From DASRDR01 sp963812945 [NCBI: uncultured Candidatus Rokubacteria bacterium] (lineage in GTDB: Bacteria > Methylomirabilota > Methylomirabilia > Rokubacteriales), in assembly GCA_963812945.1 (NCBI GenBank), contig CAWEXD010000010.1, positions 682,001 to 746,000 on the forward strand: a stretch of DNA of 64,000 bases. The letters are read 5' to 3'. How positions within the stretch are numbered: position 1 is the stretch's first letter; every line of letters starts with the position of its first letter. The position numbers and the translations under genes were made by a program. Below the pieces are notes generated by a model, which was not told where the DNA came from, made no database searches, and saw only the letters and a list, made by a program, of their open reading frames with translations. Below are positions 35,033 to 46,458 of this stretch, piece after piece.

Positions 35033-35643
35033 CCACCGAGCGCGCCCCCGTCGTGTCGGCCGAGACGCCGGACCAGCGGCTCCACCAGGACCTGCTCGCC
35101 CGCGCGCCCGGCGCGGTGGAGGCGCTCGTCTATCGCTACGGCGTGAAGATCTACCGCCTCGCGCTGCGCATCACGGGCAACCCCGAGGACGCCCAGGAGG
35201 TGAGCCAGGACGTTCTCTGGACCATCGTGCGGAAGATCGAGTCCTTCAAGGGGGAGTCGGCGCTCGGCAGCTGGATCTACCGGATCACCGCCAACGCGGC
35301 CTACGAGAAGCTCCGCAGCCGGCGCGGCAAGGACCAGGTCTCGTGGGAAGCGCTCTTGCCCGCGTTCGACGGCGACGGCCACCTCCTCGAGCCCGGCCGT
35401 GACTGGACCCAGCAAGCCGAGGATCCCGCGCTTCAGGCCGAAGCGCGGCAGCGGCTCAAGGAAGCGATCGACAGTCTCCCCGCGGACTATCGGACGGCGT
35501 TCGTCCTCCACGACATGGAGGGCCTGTCCAACCCGGAGATCGCCGAGATGCTTGGCGTGAGCCTGCCCGCCGTCAAGTCGCGCGTTCACCGCTCGCGACT
35601 GTTCCTGCGTCAGCGTCTGGCGCACTACTTCGGGCGCGCCTGA
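35029..35643 (+). CDS. ECF-type RNA polymerase sigma factor
   Basis: A 204-residue sigma-70 family protein with region 2 (about 25-95: YRLALRITGNPEDAQEVSQDVLWTIVRKIESFKG..SWIYRITANAAYEKLR) and region 4 (about 145-195: LPADYRTAFVLHDMEGLSNPEIAEMLGVSLPAVKSRVHRSRLFLRQRL). No anti-sigma gene is adjacent. Translation is coupled to the TetR gene, suggesting that the sigma factor is controlled by the TetR operator. The 3' end overlaps the convergent TVP38 gene by 71 nt. Confidence 0.93.
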   Translation: MTTERAPVVSAETPDQRLHQDLLARAPGAVEALVYRYGVKIYRLALRITGNPEDAQEVSQDVLWTIVRKIESFKGESALGSWIYRITANAAYEKLRSRRGKDQVSWEALLPAFDGDGHLLEPGRDWTQQAEDPALQAEARQRLKEAIDSLPADYRTAFVLHDMEGLSNPEIAEMLGVSLPAVKSRVHRSRLFLRQRLAHYFGRA

Positions 35644-36307
35644 CGCGCAGCGACGGGCGGAGCCAGAGCGCGAGGGCGGTCAGCGCCCCGAGCCCCAGCG
35701 CCCCGGCGACGAGCGGGCCGAGCCCCCGGCTCCCGAGGTCGCCCGCGGCGGCCATGAGAAAGGTCGCCGGGGTCATGCCGATCGCCGTCGCGACCAGGAA
35801 CGGGACGAGACGCATCCGCGTGAGCCCCGCCGCGTAGCTCAGGAGGTCGAACGCGGTGAGGGGCATGAGCCGCGCGAGCAGCACCGCGAACACGCCGTAG
35901 CGCTCGAAGAAGCCGTCCGTCCGGCGGAGCGCGGCCGGGCTGACGACCCGCTCGACCAGGGGGCGCCCCCCGAGCCGCGCGAGCCCGAAGCAGAGCGCGG
36001 CGGAGGCGAGCACGCTCGCCCACGACAGGAGCCCGCCCCAGAGCGTGCCGAAGAGCAGCCCGTTCGCGTAGATCACCGGGAAGGATGGGAGTGGCGCCAC
36101 CACCGCCTGGCCCAGGATCAGCGCGGCGCTGACGCCGGGCGCCCAGGGCCCGAATGCCCGGAGGTGATCGCGGACGCCGGCCCGGTCCCCCGTCGCCAGG
36201 AGGTGGCCGATCTCGAGGAGCTCGGTGCGCAGGGGGGACCAGGCCGCCAGGAGGAGCAGCCCCGCGAGACCGAGGGCCGGGAGGAGCACCAGGGCACGGA
36301 GCCGCAC
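35573..36307 (-). CDS. TVP38/TMEM64-family membrane protein
   Basis: A 244-residue inner-membrane protein of the VTT (DedA-like) superfamily with about six helices. The family core is visible in LPSFPVIYANGLLFGTLWGGLLSW, RTDGFFERYGVFAVLLARLMPLTAFDLLSYAAGLTRM and FLVATAIGMTPATF. DedA-like proteins are linked to lipid scrambling or transport. It starts from a GTG. The last 71 nt overlap the sigma-factor gene tail to tail; the extra C-terminal residues (RVRRARSSAPDADAG) are hydrophilic. Confidence 0.88.
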   Translation of the reverse strand: MRLRALVLLPALGLAGLLLLAAWSPLRTELLEIGHLLATGDRAGVRDHLRAFGPWAPGVSAALILGQAVVAPLPSFPVIYANGLLFGTLWGGLLSWASVLASAALCFGLARLGGRPLVERVVSPAALRRTDGFFERYGVFAVLLARLMPLTAFDLLSYAAGLTRMRLVPFLVATAIGMTPATFLMAAAGDLGSRGLGPLVAGALGLGALTALALWLRPSLRVRRARSSAPDADAGTVASGERAT

Positions 36308-36330
36308 CCGGCCATGCTAACACCCGAACG

Positions 36331-36359
36331 TTGACAGTGTCCGACCGGTGTGGTCAAAT
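36331..36359 (+). promoter_or_regulatory. Promoter of the rplU-rpmA-obgE operon
   Basis: TTGACA (36331-36336), 17-bp spacer, TCAAAT (36354-36359) with a TGG extension just before it. It precedes the rplU GTG by about 50 bp and includes space for a leader. Confidence 0.65.
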
Positions 36360-36410
36360 CGGGGGCTCCAACAGCCCGCGCTCGCCGCGACTTTCCGAGG
36401 AGGCACCGCC

Positions 36411-36728
36411 GTGGAAGCCGTGATCGTGTCCGGAGGCAAGCAGTACCGTGTTCGCGAGGGAGACGTGGTGCGTCTCGAGCGCCTCCCGACCGGACAGGGC
36501 GACACGGTGGAGTTCCGCGAGGTGGCCTACGTCCGCGGCGAGGGGGATCCCGTCGTGGACCCCGCCCGGCTCGGCGCGGCGCGTGTCCTGGGCCAGGTGG
36601 TGCGCACGGGACGCGACAAGAAGATCGTGGTCGTGAAGTTCAAGCGCCGGAAGAACTATCGGCGCCGGCAGGGCCATCGCCAGGCGTTCACCCAGGTCCG
36701 GATCACCCGGATCGACGCGGGCGCCTGA
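36411..36728 (+). CDS. rplU: 50S ribosomal protein L21
   Basis: A 105-residue L21 with the N-terminal [22 protein letters not shown] and the basic RNA-binding end [26 protein letters not shown]. It binds 23S rRNA in the 50S subunit. GTG start 8 nt after GAGGAGG. First gene of the conserved rplU-rpmA-obgE group. Confidence 0.97.
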   Translation: MEAVIVSGGKQYRVREGDVVRLERLPTGQGDTVEFREVAYVRGEGDPVVDPARLGAARVLGQVVRTGRDKKIVVVKFKRRKNYRRRQGHRQAFTQVRITRIDAGA

Positions 36729-36750
36729 GGGGATACGGAGCACCGCGACC

Positions 36751-37011
36751 ATGGCACACAAGAAGGGCGTCGGAAGCTCGCGGAACGGGCGGGACAGCCA
36801 GCCCAAGATGCTCGGGGTCAAGCGCTTCTCCGGGCAATGGGTGCCCGCCGGGTCGATCCTCGTCCGCCAGCGCGGCACGCGGTTCTTCCCGGGCCGGAAC
36901 GTGGGCCTCGGGGTCGACTTCACGCTCTTCGCCAAGGCGACCGGCGTCGTGGCCTTCGAGGAGCGGAACGGCCGGCGGCTCGTGAGCATCCTCGAGCAGG
37001 CCGCGACCTAG
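36751..37011 (+). CDS. rpmA: 50S ribosomal protein L27
   Basis: An 86-residue L27 beginning [19 protein letters not shown], the flexible N-terminal tail that reaches toward the peptidyl-transferase centre. The core [21 protein letters not shown] is typical. The initial Met-Ala start shows that no N-terminal cleavage is needed. 22 nt after rplU. Confidence 0.98.
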   Translation: MAHKKGVGSSRNGRDSQPKMLGVKRFSGQWVPAGSILVRQRGTRFFPGRNVGLGVDFTLFAKATGVVAFEERNGRRLVSILEQAAT

Positions 37012-39182
<2,171 letters not shown>

Positions 39183-39202
39183 CCCCGTGATACTCTAGGG
39201 CC

Positions 39203-40468
39203 GTGGCGGCGATCGACGTGCGCGAGCTGGTCGAGACGCGCGCCCGGGCCGCGCGCGAGGCCGCCCGGACCGTGGCCCTCGCGAACGCCCGCGTCAAGAG
39301 CGAGGCCCTGCTCCAGATGGCGCGCGGCGTCGAGGAGAAGGCGCGCGCGATCCTCGAGGCGAACCGCGCGGACCTCGAGCGCGCTCGCGGGCAGGGGCAT
39401 CCGCGCGCCTTCCTCGATCGGCTGACGCTCACGGACGCGCGCGTGGAAGCCATGGCGACCGGCATCCGCCAGGTCGCCGCCCTCCCCGATCCCGTCGGCG
39501 AGACCGTCCGGGGATGGCGACGGCCGAACGGGATCGAGATCGCGCGGGTCCGCGTGCCGCTGGGCGTCATCGGCTTCATCTACGAGAGCCGCCCGAACGT
39601 GACGGCCGACGCCGCGGCGCTCTGCGTGAAGAGCGGGAACGCCTGCGTGCTCCGCGGCGGCAAGGAAGCCATCGAGTCGAACGCGGTCATCGCCGCGATC
39701 CTCGCCAAGGGCCTGGAGAAGGCCGGGCTCCCCCCCGAGGCGATCGGGTTCGTGGACGTGCCGGATCGCGAGGCGGTCGAGATCCTCATCCGGCTCGACC
39801 GGTACATCGACCTGGTCGTGCCGCGCGGCGGCGAGGCGTTCGTCCGGCTGGTCGCCGAGCGGGCCACCATCCCGGTCCTCAAGCACGACAAGGGCCTCTG
39901 TCACGTCTACGTGGACGCCGGCGCGGACCTCCAGATGGCGGCCGACATCGCGGTGAACGCGAAGGCCCAGCGCCCGGGCGTCTGCAACGCGATGGAGACG
40001 CTCCTCGTCCACGGCGACGTCGCCGCGGCGTTCCTGCCCGCTGTCGCCGCGCGATTCCGCGACGCGGGCGTGGAGCTCCGGGGCTGCCCGCGGACGCAGG
40101 AGCTCGTCCCGGCCGCGCGCCCGGCGACCGAGGCCGACTGGGACACGGAGTACCTCGACCTCATCCTCTCGGTCCGGGTCGTCCCGAGCTTCGAGGAAGC
40201 CGTCCGGCACATCCGACAGCACGGCTCGGGGCTGGCCGAGGCCATCGTGACCCGGGACTACCAGCAGGCGCGCCGCTTCGTGGCCGAGGTGGACGCCGCC
40301 TGCGTGCTCGTCAACGCCTCCACGCGCCTGGTCGACGGGCAGCAGTTCGGCATGGGCGCGGAGCTCGGGATCTCGACGTCGAAGCTCCACGCCCGCGGCC
40401 CCGTCGGCCTCGAGGAGCTCACCACCACGAAGTTCGTGGTGATGGGCTCCGGCCAGATCCGCGAGTAG
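39203..40468 (+). CDS. proA: Gamma-glutamyl phosphate reductase
   Basis: A 421-residue aldehyde-dehydrogenase-fold enzyme that reduces glutamyl-5-phosphate with NADPH, second step of proline synthesis. Signatures are VPLGVIGFIYESRPNVTADAAALCVKSGNACVLRGGKEA and the catalytic Cys in AQRPGVCNAMETLLVH. GTG start 20 nt after proB. Confidence 0.97.
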   Translation: MAAIDVRELVETRARAAREAARTVALANARVKSEALLQMARGVEEKARAILEANRADLERARGQGHPRAFLDRLTLTDARVEAMATGIRQVAALPDPVGETVRGWRRPNGIEIARVRVPLGVIGFIYESRPNVTADAAALCVKSGNACVLRGGKEAIESNAVIAAILAKGLEKAGLPPEAIGFVDVPDREAVEILIRLDRYIDLVVPRGGEAFVRLVAERATIPVLKHDKGLCHVYVDAGADLQMAADIAVNAKAQRPGVCNAMETLLVHGDVAAAFLPAVAARFRDAGVELRGCPRTQELVPAARPATEADWDTEYLDLILSVRVVPSFEEAVRHIRQHGSGLAEAIVTRDYQQARRFVAEVDAACVLVNASTRLVDGQQFGMGAELGISTSKLHARGPVGLEELTTTKFVVMGSGQIRE

Positions 40469-40501
40469 CCGTGGCGGAGGCCTGCGCCTGAGGCGCCGCC
40501 G

Positions 40502-41170
40502 ATGGCGGAGTGGCGGCTCGGCATCCTGGGCGGCACGTTCAACCCGATTCACCTGGGGCACCTCGTCCTGGCCGAGGCGTTCGGCGAGCGCCTGGCGCTC
40601 GACCGCGTGCTCTTCGTGCCCGTGGGCACGCCGCCGCACAAGCCGTCCGCGGGGCTCGTCTCCGCGCTCCACCGCTACGCCATGGTGAGCCTCGCCGTCG
40701 CCGGGCATCCGGGCTTCGTCGCGTGCCCCGTCGAGGTGGAGCGGGCCGGGCCGTCCTACTCGGTCCACACCGTCGAGACGCTGGCGGGCGACTGGCCGGG
40801 GGCGCGGCTCTTCTTCCTCATGGGGAGCGACACGTTCCTCGACCTGCCCACCTGGCGGACGCCGGAGCGGCTCGGCGCCTTCGCCACCCTCGCGGTCGGC
40901 TACCGGGCCGGCAGCGCGTTCGACCCGGAGGGCGCGGTGGCGCGCGCCGTGCTCGCGCGGCTCGGCCGGCCCGGGTGGCGCCGCGTCCCCCCCGTCGCCG
41001 CGGAGGCGCTGGCTCCCGGGGAGTGCGCGCTCGTCGAGACGCGGTCGGTCGACGTCTCGGCGCGGGAGATCCGCGAGCGCCTCGGCGCCGGGGAGAGCGC
41101 GCGGTACCAGGTGCCGCTGGCCGTGGCCGAGTACATCGCCGACCACCAGCTCTACCGCGAGCGCGCCTAG
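40502..41170 (+). CDS. nadD: Nicotinate-nucleotide adenylyltransferase
   Basis: A 222-residue NAD-synthesis enzyme that adenylates nicotinate mononucleotide. The nucleotidyltransferase motif GGTFNPIHLGHLVLAE (HxGH) is at about 9-24, and SAREIRERL matches the C-terminal ISSTxIR-type motif. LMGSDTFLDLPTWRTPERL is also family-typical. Placement next to rsfS is common in bacteria. Confidence 0.96.
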   Translation: MAEWRLGILGGTFNPIHLGHLVLAEAFGERLALDRVLFVPVGTPPHKPSAGLVSALHRYAMVSLAVAGHPGFVACPVEVERAGPSYSVHTVETLAGDWPGARLFFLMGSDTFLDLPTWRTPERLGAFATLAVGYRAGSAFDPEGAVARAVLARLGRPGWRRVPPVAAEALAPGECALVETRSVDVSAREIRERLGAGESARYQVPLAVAEYIADHQLYRERA

Positions 41171-41171
41171 C

Positions 41172-41522
41172 GTGCCTGGCGCTGTCGTCGAGAAGGCCCG
41201 GCTGTCGGCGCGCGCCGCGCTCGACAAGCGCGCCCAGGCCCCCCAGCTCCTCGATCTCGCCGCCCTGTCCGGGATCGCCGACTACTTCCTGCTCTGCACC
41301 GGCTCGTCGACGACGCACGTGAGGACGATCGCGGAGGCGATCGAGGCCGCGCTCAAGGCCGCCGGGTACCGCGCCCTCCACCGCGAGGGCGTCGCCGAGT
41401 CGGGCTGGGTGCTCCTCGACTACGGGGACGTCGTCGTGCACGTGTTCCTGCCCGAGACGCGCGCCTTTTACGCGCTCGATCGCCTGTGGGGCGACGCGCC
41501 GGAGCTGCCCATCGAGGCGTGA
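41172..41522 (+). CDS. rsfS: Ribosomal silencing factor RsfS
   Basis: A 116-residue RsfS/Iojap protein with LDLAALSGIADYFLLCTGSSTTHVRTIAEAI and EGVAESGWVLLDYGDVVVHVFLPETRAFYALDRLWGDAP. It binds L14 and prevents subunit joining during starvation. GTG start, one base after the nadD stop. Confidence 0.95.
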   Translation: MPGAVVEKARLSARAALDKRAQAPQLLDLAALSGIADYFLLCTGSSTTHVRTIAEAIEAALKAAGYRALHREGVAESGWVLLDYGDVVVHVFLPETRAFYALDRLWGDAPELPIEA

Positions 41523-41620
41523 TCCGCTCACCGCTGGACACCCCAAAAGGTGCGTGCTACGGTGACCTACGCGCCCGGGGCGCGGCACAGATCGGGCGAT
41601 GCGGAGGAGATGAGCCGTCG

Positions 41621-41998
41621 ATGGCGATCAAGCTCGGGCAGCATCGGCTGAAGGAGTTGCGCGAGGCGCTCGTGGCCAAGCGCCGGCAGCTCGAGACCGA
41701 GGTCGGGCGCAGCGTGGAGTACGAGAAGGGCCTCGACGAGGACTCGACCAAGGATCTCGGGGATCAGGCCAACACCGCGTACACGCGCGAGTTCCAGTTC
41801 GAGCTGGGCAACGGTGACCGGCGGCTCCTGCGCGAGGTGCTGACCGCGCTCCAGAAGCTCGACGAGGGCGGCTTCGGAGAGTGCGAGCGCTGCGCGGAGC
41901 CGATCGGCGAGAAGCGCCTCGACGCCTTGCCGTTCGCGCGCTACTGCATCGAGTGCCAGCGGCTCCTCGAGCGGGAGGACAAGGCCGCCGCCGGCTGA
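41621..41998 (+). CDS. DksA/TraR-family C4 zinc-finger protein
   Basis: A 125-residue protein with an N-terminal coiled coil (LKELREALVAKRRQLETEVGRS, RRLLREVLTALQKL) and a C4 zinc finger: CERCAEPI..RLDALPFARYCIECQ. DksA-like proteins bind the RNA polymerase secondary channel and modulate initiation with ppGpp. The coiled-coil tip region (EDSTKDLGDQANT) differs from the classical DxxDxA of E. coli DksA, so it may be a DksA-like paralogue. Start ATG 41621; an earlier in-frame start gives an unlikely extension. Confidence 0.88.
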   Translation: MAIKLGQHRLKELREALVAKRRQLETEVGRSVEYEKGLDEDSTKDLGDQANTAYTREFQFELGNGDRRLLREVLTALQKLDEGGFGECERCAEPIGEKRLDALPFARYCIECQRLLEREDKAAAG

Positions 41999-42029
41999 GC
42001 CGGCTCGCGCCGTTCCGGGGGCCCGCCAG

Positions 42030-42770
42030 ATGGCCCTCACCCGCTGGCTCGATCCCCTCCTCGATCTCGTCTTTCCCGCCGTCTGCCCGGTCTGCCTCAC
42101 CCGCTCGGACGATCCCGTCCACCGCCCGTTCTGCGGCCCGTGCTGGGCGTCGCTCCCGCGCGGTGTCGACCCGGGATGTCCCGTGTGCGGCGAGCCCTTC
42201 CCGGGACTCGCCGGGGCGCTCCCGTGCGACGCGTGCCGGAGGCGCCCGCCGGCCTACGCGTTCGCCCGCGCGGTCGCCCCCTACCGGGACGGGATGCGCG
42301 AGGCGATCCACGCGATGAAGTACGGGGGCCGCCCGGTCGTGGCCGCGCCGCTCGGGCGCCTCCTGGCGGAGGCGGCGCCGGGCGTCGTGCCGGCGCCGCC
42401 GTCGGAGTGGGCGGAGGGCCTCGTCCCGGTCCCGCTGCACCCGGCCCGGCTCGCGGAGCGGGGGTTCAACCAGGCGGAGCTCCTGGCCGCGCCGTGCGCG
42501 GCGCGCTGGCGCCTGCCGGTCTTCGGGCGCGTCCTGGTCCGCACGCGCCCGACGCCGCCCCAGACCGATCTCGACGCGGCGGCCCGGCGCGCCAACGTGC
42601 GGAACGCCTTCGCGGTCCCCCGGCCCGCGGAAGTCCGCGGGCGGCGCCTGCTTCTCGTGGACGACGTCCTGACCACGGGCGCGACGGCCGACGCCGCGGC
42701 CCAGGCCCTCCGCACGGCCGGGGCGGCGGCGGTCGGCGTCCTCGCGCTCGCCCGCGTCGTCGGCCGCTGA
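42030..42770 (+). CDS. ComF-family phosphoribosyltransferase-like protein
   Basis: A 246-residue protein with an N-terminal zinc region (CPVC, CGPCW, CPVCGEPF, CDACRR) and a type I phosphoribosyltransferase-like domain ending in the PRPP motif LLLVDDVLTTGATADAAAQAL. ComF relatives take part in natural transformation (DNA uptake and recombination), but many are found in non-competent species. It has no visible competence partners here. A strong hairpin follows. Confidence 0.9.
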   Translation: MALTRWLDPLLDLVFPAVCPVCLTRSDDPVHRPFCGPCWASLPRGVDPGCPVCGEPFPGLAGALPCDACRRRPPAYAFARAVAPYRDGMREAIHAMKYGGRPVVAAPLGRLLAEAAPGVVPAPPSEWAEGLVPVPLHPARLAERGFNQAELLAAPCAARWRLPVFGRVLVRTRPTPPQTDLDAAARRANVRNAFAVPRPAEVRGRRLLLVDDVLTTGATADAAAQALRTAGAAAVGVLALARVVGR

Positions 42771-42771
42771 C

Positions 42772-42795
42772 GGGCGCCCCCGCCCGGGGGCGCCC
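42772..42795. terminator. Terminator hairpin after comF-like gene
   Basis: A perfect 10-bp stem GGGCGCCCCC / GGGGGCGCCC with a GCCC loop starts 2 nt after the comF-like stop, upstream of the gap promoter. Confidence 0.72.
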
Positions 42796-42816
42796 AGCGC
42801 AACCAGCCGCGCCGCG

Positions 42817-42845
42817 TTGACCGCCTCGCGCCCGCGGCCTATAAT
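42817..42845 (+). promoter_or_regulatory. gap operon promoter
   Basis: TTGACC (42817-42822), 17-bp spacer, perfect TATAAT (42840-42845). About 60 nt of leader precede the gap ATG. Confidence 0.85.
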
Positions 42846-42854
42846 CATCGATAA

Positions 42855-43916
<1,062 letters not shown>

Positions 43917-43969
43917 ACTCCGGGCCCCGGGGCGGCCCCGCCCGAGCGGCCGCCGCCGCCCCCCCGCCG

Positions 43970-45157
43970 ATGCCCAAGCGCACGATCGAGGACGTCGACC
44001 TCCGGGACCGGCGCGTCTTCGTGCGGGTCGACTTCAACGTGCCGCTCGGCCGGGACGGCGAGGTGAGCGAGGACGCGCGGATCCGCGCGGCGCTGCCGAC
44101 GCTCCGCCACGCGCGGGCGCAGGGCGCGCGCCGGATGGTCGTCGCCTCGCACCTCGGCCGGCCCAAGGGCGGGCCGGAGGCGAAGTACTCGCTCGCTCCC
44201 GTGGCGCGGCGCCTCGGGGCGCTCCTCGGTGAGACGGTCCCCCTGGCCCCCGACTGCGTCGGGCCCGGCGTCGAGGCGCAGGCGGCGACGCTCCCGCCGG
44301 GCGGAGTGCTGCTGCTCGAGAACCTGCGCTTCCACGCGGGAGAGGAGGCGAATGACCCCGCGTTCTCCCAGGCGCTCGCGCGGCTCGGCGACGTCTACGT
44401 GGACGACGCCTTCGCGGCGGCCCACCGGGCCCATGCCTCGACCGAGGGGATCACGCGCCACCTGCGGCCCGCGGTCGCCGGGCTCCTCATGCGGCAGGAG
44501 CTCACCGCCCTCGCGCGGATCTTCGACGCGCCGACGCGCCCCCTCGTGGCCATCCTGGGGGGCGCGAAGGTGTCCGACAAGCTCGCGCTGATCGAGTCGC
44601 TCCTCGGCAAGGTCGACCGGCTCTTGATCGGCGGCGGGATGGCGTTCACGTTCCTCCGCGCCCAGGGGCGCGAGGTGGGGCGGTCGCTCCTCGAGGCGAA
44701 CCTGGTCGACCGGGCCCGCCGGCTCCTCGAGCAGGCGCGGACGCGGCAGGTCGACGTCCGGCTCCCCGTCGACACCGTGGTGGCGAGCTCGCCCGACGCG
44801 GCGGAGGGCCGGGTCGTCGAGAGCGGCGCGATCCCGGCGGACCTCATGGGGCTCGACATCGGCCCGGCGACGGTGCGCCACTTCGCGGAGGCCCTCCGCG
44901 ACAGCCGGACCATCATCTGGAACGGCCCGATGGGCGTCTTCGAGCGGGCGCCGTTCGCGGCGGGGACGCTCGGGCTCGCCCGGGCGGTCGTGGAGGCGCC
45001 CGCGCTGTCGGTCGTCGGCGGGGGAGACACGGTGGCCGCCGTCCAGGCGGCGGGCGTCACCGATCGGATCGGCTACCTCTCCACCGGGGGCGGGGCGTTC
45101 CTCGAGTACCTGGAAGGGCGGACCCTCCCCGGCGTGGCCGCCCTCGACGACGTCTGA
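43970..45157 (+). CDS. pgk: Phosphoglycerate kinase
   Basis: A 395-residue enzyme that makes ATP from 1,3-bisphosphoglycerate. Motifs are [52 protein letters not shown], and GGGDTVAAV near the C-terminal nucleotide site. ATG 43970, no clear Shine-Dalgarno, 54 bp after gap. Confidence 0.97.
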   Translation: MPKRTIEDVDLRDRRVFVRVDFNVPLGRDGEVSEDARIRAALPTLRHARAQGARRMVVASHLGRPKGGPEAKYSLAPVARRLGALLGETVPLAPDCVGPGVEAQAATLPPGGVLLLENLRFHAGEEANDPAFSQALARLGDVYVDDAFAAAHRAHASTEGITRHLRPAVAGLLMRQELTALARIFDAPTRPLVAILGGAKVSDKLALIESLLGKVDRLLIGGGMAFTFLRAQGREVGRSLLEANLVDRARRLLEQARTRQVDVRLPVDTVVASSPDAAEGRVVESGAIPADLMGLDIGPATVRHFAEALRDSRTIIWNGPMGVFERAPFAAGTLGLARAVVEAPALSVVGGGDTVAAVQAAGVTDRIGYLSTGGGAFLEYLEGRTLPGVAALDDV

Positions 45158-45167
45158 TGGCGGCCTG

Positions 45168-45974
45168 ATGGCAGACGGCGCCGTCCCGCGCACGCCGGTG
45201 GTCGCGGGCAACTGGAAGATGCACCTGACGCTCGCCGAGGCCCGGGCGCTGGCCGCCGCCGTCCGCGACGGCTGCCGCGGGCTCGCGGAGATCCGGGTCG
45301 CGGTGTGCCCGCCCGCCACGGCGCTGGCGGCGGTGGCCGACGTGCTCGCGGGCTCCCCCGTGCTGGTGGGGGCCCAGGACGCGCACTGGGAGGCCGCGGG
45401 CGCGTTCACCGGGGCGGTGTCGGCCGCCCAGGTCTGGGACGCGGGGGCGCGGCTCGTGATCCTGGGGCACTCCGAGCGGCGTCAGATCTTCGGCGAGACG
45501 GACGACGTCGTGCGGCGCAAGGTGACGGCGGCGCTCGGCGAGAGCTTGACCCCGCTCGTGTGCGTGGGCGAGACCGCGGCGGAGCGATCGGCCGGGCAGA
45601 CGCTCGCCGTGGTCACGCGCCAGCTCGAGGCGGCCCTCGGAGGGCGCGCCGCCTCGGACGTCGCGCGGTGCTGGCTCGCCTACGAGCCCGTGTGGGCGAT
45701 CGGGACGGGGCAGACGGCGACGCCCGCGCAGGCCGCCGAGGTTCACGCGCAGCTGCGCCTGGGACTCGCGCGGCTGGCGGGCCCCGCGGTCGCCGCCGCC
45801 TGTCCGATTCTCTATGGGGGGAGCGTCAAGCCCGAGGTCACGCCGGCGCTCATGGGGGAGCCGGACATCGACGGCGCGCTCGTGGGCGGGGCCAGCCTGA
45901 AGGCGGCCGACTTCCTCGGGATCGTCCGGGCAAGCCTCGAGGCCAAGGGCCGGGCCGGGGCGCCGCCCCGGTGA
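45168..45974 (+). CDS. tpiA: Triosephosphate isomerase
   Basis: A 268-residue TIM barrel that interconverts triose phosphates. Catalytic Lys in VAGNWKMH, His in LGHSERRQIFGE, Glu in AYEPVWAIGTGQTATPAQA, and phosphate-binding ILYGGSVKPE are all present. Starts 11 nt after pgk. Confidence 0.97.
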   Translation: MADGAVPRTPVVAGNWKMHLTLAEARALAAAVRDGCRGLAEIRVAVCPPATALAAVADVLAGSPVLVGAQDAHWEAAGAFTGAVSAAQVWDAGARLVILGHSERRQIFGETDDVVRRKVTAALGESLTPLVCVGETAAERSAGQTLAVVTRQLEAALGGRAASDVARCWLAYEPVWAIGTGQTATPAQAAEVHAQLRLGLARLAGPAVAAACPILYGGSVKPEVTPALMGEPDIDGALVGGASLKAADFLGIVRASLEAKGRAGAPPR

Positions 45975-46075
45975 GCCCCGCGGAACGATGAGGCCCCGGC
46001 ACCGGATTCGATGCGCCATCAACTTGGGAGGCCCGGGCGCCGACGCGCGCCCGGCGCCCGGAGAAGGAGCCTGAC

Positions 46076-46417
46076 GTGTACATCGCGGTAGTGGTCCTGC
46101 ATGCCCTCGTGTGCTTCGCCATCATCGGCATCGTGCTGCTCCAGGCCGGGAAGGGCGCCGACATCGGCTCGGCGTTCGGCGGAGGCGGGAGCCAGGCGGT
46201 GTTCGGCTCGATGGGGACGCCGACCATCCTCGGCAAGATCACGACGGTGGTCGCGATCCTGTTCATGATCACCTCGTTCAGCCTGGCGAAGATGTCCTCC
46301 CGGCCCGCGTCGGTCGTGCCGGCGAGCGCGCCGGCGCCGGCCGCGCCGGCCGAGACGACGGCCCCCGCCGCCACGGTCCCCGCCACGCCGGCGGCCCCGC
46401 CCGTCGCCCCGAAGTAG
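46076..46417 (+). CDS. secG: Preprotein translocase subunit SecG
   Basis: A 113-residue membrane protein with two helices (VVVLHALVCFAIIGIVLLQ and ILGKITTVVAILFMITSFSLA) separated by the family motif GKGADIGSAFGGGGSQAVFGS. SecG assists SecYE translocation. The C-terminal tail is unusually Ala/Pro-rich. GTG start, after GGAG. Linkage tpiA-secG is common in bacteria. Confidence 0.94.
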   Translation: MYIAVVVLHALVCFAIIGIVLLQAGKGADIGSAFGGGGSQAVFGSMGTPTILGKITTVVAILFMITSFSLAKMSSRPASVVPASAPAPAAPAETTAPAATVPATPAAPPVAPK

Positions 46418-46458
46418 GGCGCCGGGAGGCTGCCGGGAGGGCGCCAGGAGACCATCGG

